From the IMG/VR virus record IMGVR_UViG_3300008448_000231, positions 1-39,738 of that record: a DNA stretch of 39,738 nt, one strand, 5' to 3'. The translations under genes were made by a program, and so were the position numbers. Below are positions 38,483-39,738 of the stretch, piece by piece (position 1 is the stretch's first letter; each line of letters opens with the position of its first letter). Source of the stretch: a virus. The notes beneath the pieces are model-generated. The model was given only the letters and a program-made list of their open reading frames with translations. It made no database searches and was not told the origin of the DNA.

Positions 38483-39195
38483 AATATGCCGTTTAGCGCC
38501 CGCGACGGCGACGACCCTCGACATACCGATCAAAGGGGGTTCCGCCCCTGACAACGGCAGAGTGGGCGTTGCGGTAAGGAACGCTCGCTCGCTCGCACGC
38601 CTCCACAAAAAGCATTCTCTGGCCAAAGGCCGTCACGTAAACATTGTTCCGCCTGTTTCGGGCTTGCTGCGAGGCGGAAGACCAACGACAGTTTTCGGGA
38701 CTATATCCTTTGTCGTTGTCGATCCGGTCTATACTCATTCCTTCCGGTGCCTCGCCCATGTCTTCGAGAAATGCGGCGTAGCTGTTCCACCGCTCGCACA
38801 CAGAAATTCCTCGATCCGCATATTCACGATGGTCGGGAGAGCCGGGGCGGCACCTACGGCGCATCGATTTCCATGTGATGTAAGTGCGCGTTCTTTTGCC
38901 CACTCGCGAGTGGCCGTGGCGCTCTGCCGTTTTCATCATCACGCCGCGCGATACTTCGCGGTTGTAGCAGCCACAGCTCGTGGTGTGGCCTGCTCTTAAG
39001 CATTGCCCCATCACCTCCTTTTCGACCCCGCAGGAACAGCGCACCCTCCAAAAGGGCTTGCCCTTTCTATCTTGCGCAGGAGCCAGAACCGAAAGCCGTC
39101 CAAACGTCGTCCCTTCAAGGCGTAGTCGTTGCTTTCCCATGCCACGAGTCTATCATGCTTGACGAACAAAACAATCCCTATGGACATCCTATGTC
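38483..39195. mobile_element. Inserted DNA carrying an antisense HNH endonuclease
   Basis: Compared with 2233-2250 of allele A, homology stops after ATGATCGAC (38474-38482) and resumes at GGACAACCCTGC (39196 onward). 713 bases replace the two bases GC, a net gain of 711 bases. The segment holds one HNH gene on the minus strand and displaces the normal start of the holin-like gene. Neither intron sequence features nor flanking duplications are evident. Confidence 0.8.
38493..39140 (-). CDS. HNH homing endonuclease
   Basis: 215 residues. The N-terminus has a zinc-finger-like segment (TFGRLSVLAPAQDRKGKPFW, then RVRCSCGVEKEV and TTSCGCYNRE). Residues about 80-170 hold the HNH core: TYITWKSMRRRCRPGSPDHR, YADRGISVCERWNSYAAFLE, MSIDRIDNDKGYSPENCRW, and ARNRRNN. 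This combination is common in phage free-standing homing endonucleases. The C-terminal part (FVEACERASVPYRNAHSAVV) resembles a DNA-binding HTH repeat. It would cut HNH-less alleles at or near the insertion site and be copied by repair. Confidence 0.9.
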   Translation of the reverse strand: MGKQRLRLEGTTFGRLSVLAPAQDRKGKPFWRVRCSCGVEKEVMGQCLRAGHTTSCGCYNREVSRGVMMKTAERHGHSRVGKRTRTYITWKSMRRRCRPGSPDHREYADRGISVCERWNSYAAFLEDMGEAPEGMSIDRIDNDKGYSPENCRWSSASQQARNRRNNVYVTAFGQRMLFVEACERASVPYRNAHSAVVRGGTPFDRYVEGRRRRGR

Positions 39196-39430
39196 GGACA
39201 ACCCTGCGCCTGAACCCTCATTTCACTGGCGGCGATGGGTCACGATTGGCTACGTCGTCGCGACCACAATCCTGCTGGCCCTAATCGTCTGGAAGCTAAC
39301 CGAAGGCGGGCCGCTTCGTGACATTGCGCTGGCCCTGATAGGCTCGCAAGCCTTCTTTGCCCTGATGTATATGGGGGGAGCGTCGGCCTCTGACCTCGCC
39401 CGCATTGTCGCTAGCTGGAAAAAGCCATGA
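39191..39430 (+). CDS. Putative holin with altered start (allele B)
   Basis: 79 residues from ATG 39191 (MSDNPAPEPSFHWRRWV); from residue 3 on the protein equals the holin-like protein at 2233. An in-frame ATG at 39155 would add 12 residues (MLDEQNNPYGHP) contributed by the inserted DNA. Neither start has a strong ribosome-binding site. In allele A the start is coupled to the upstream gene by overlap; here the insertion removes that coupling. Two hydrophobic helices are unchanged. Confidence 0.7.
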   Translation: MSDNPAPEPSFHWRRWVTIGYVVATTILLALIVWKLTEGGPLRDIALALIGSQAFFALMYMGGASASDLARIVASWKKP

Positions 39431-39738
39431 CTTACGTTCTCGGTTCCCGTTCCCGCGCTCGGCTCAAGGGCGTTCACCCCGATTTGGTGCGCGTGGTTGA
39501 ACTGGCCCTGACCTATAGCCCGCACGATTTCACCATCACCGAGGGCCTTCGTTCGGTCGCTCGCCAGCGTGAACTGAAAGCGGCGGGCGCATCGCAGACG
39601 ATGAACTCCCGGCACATTACCGGCCACGCGATTGACTTTGCAGTCCTGATAGGCGGCAAGGTGCGGTGGGACTGGCCTCTTTATGGCCAAGTCGCGGAAG
39701 CCTTCAAGCGGGCATCCAAGGAACTAAACGTGCCGATC
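39427..39738 (+). CDS. Endolysin, M15 peptidase (allele B, truncated by window end)
   Basis: The first 104 codons of an endolysin nearly identical to the gene at 2475 (for example HDF in place of HNF). The zinc motif SRHITGHAID is present with H63 and D70; the third ligand H118 lies beyond the window. It overlaps the holin stop by four bases. Confidence 0.88.
   Translation, partial: MTYVLGSRSRARLKGVHPDLVRVVELALTYSPHDFTITEGLRSVARQRELKAAGASQTMNSRHITGHAIDFAVLIGGKVRWDWPLYGQVAEAFKRASKELNVPI

Larger units (their letters stand above)
35966..39738. repeat. Diverged second copy of positions 1-2786
   Basis: Position 1 aligns with 35966. The two segments match closely in the small virion gene end, spike N-terminus, membrane protein, holin body and endolysin, and differ by the spike body (276 bases longer here) and the 711-base HNH insertion, which together account exactly for the length difference. 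Shared parts show scattered substitutions, so this is not an exact terminal repeat. Confidence 0.93.

Noticed and set aside
38483-39195. Group I intron in the holin-like gene
   Set aside because: Removing 711 bases (38483-39193) could keep the frame, but the upstream exon would end in C rather than U, the HNH gene is antisense and no intron core is recognisable. New start codons explain expression more simply.

Overview
The window reads as an almost complete tailed-phage genome of podovirus type, about 36 kb per unit, GC-rich and tightly packed. No bacterial housekeeping genes, integrase, CI-type repressor, DNA polymerase or RNA polymerase could be recognised. The host is probably an alphaproteobacterium, perhaps Caulobacterales: one early gene is a clear homologue of GcrA, a cell-cycle regulator family confined to that class, and GTG/TTG starts and a possible leaderless start fit this. 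The host is inferred, not shown.

Layout. 1-4.8 kb (+): end of a small virion gene, a tailspike, a lysis cassette (membrane/coiled-coil protein, holin-like protein, M15 endolysin, nested Rz/Rz1 spanins) and an HTH-metallophosphoesterase, closed by a terminator. 4.8-11.0 kb (-): leftward early operon of small accessory genes plus a recombination block (HNH, NinB, SSB, Rad52-like annealing protein) and a pentapeptide-repeat protein. 10.98-11.09 kb: divergent control region. 11.1-18.1 kb (+): rightward early operon with GcrA-like protein, DnaA domain IV protein, an O-like replication gene carrying internal repeats (candidate origin), a beta-class DNA methyltransferase and many small genes. 18.4-35.5 kb (+): late genes for virion fibre/decoration proteins, terminase, portal, scaffold, SU10-type capsid protein, adaptor, stabilisation protein and ejection proteins. 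35.5-39.7 kb: a small antisense membrane gene, then a second version of the tailspike-lysis block.

The most striking structural feature is that 35966-39738 is a diverged second copy of 1-2786. Between the copies the tailspike body has been replaced downstream of a conserved N-terminus, and the right-hand copy carries an antisense HNH endonuclease inserted at the start of the holin-like gene. The likeliest reading is one circular or terminally redundant genome in a mixed population, assembled past its own junction so that two alleles are displayed. A concatemer or tandem prophage is the alternative.

The most interesting biology is the early operon holding a GcrA-like factor, a free-standing DnaA DNA-binding domain and an adenine-type methyltransferase. 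These are counterparts of three elements of the alphaproteobacterial cell-cycle circuit (DnaA, GcrA, CcrM), next to a putative phage origin. Two short genes look frameshifted at one-base indels, which may be assembly errors.
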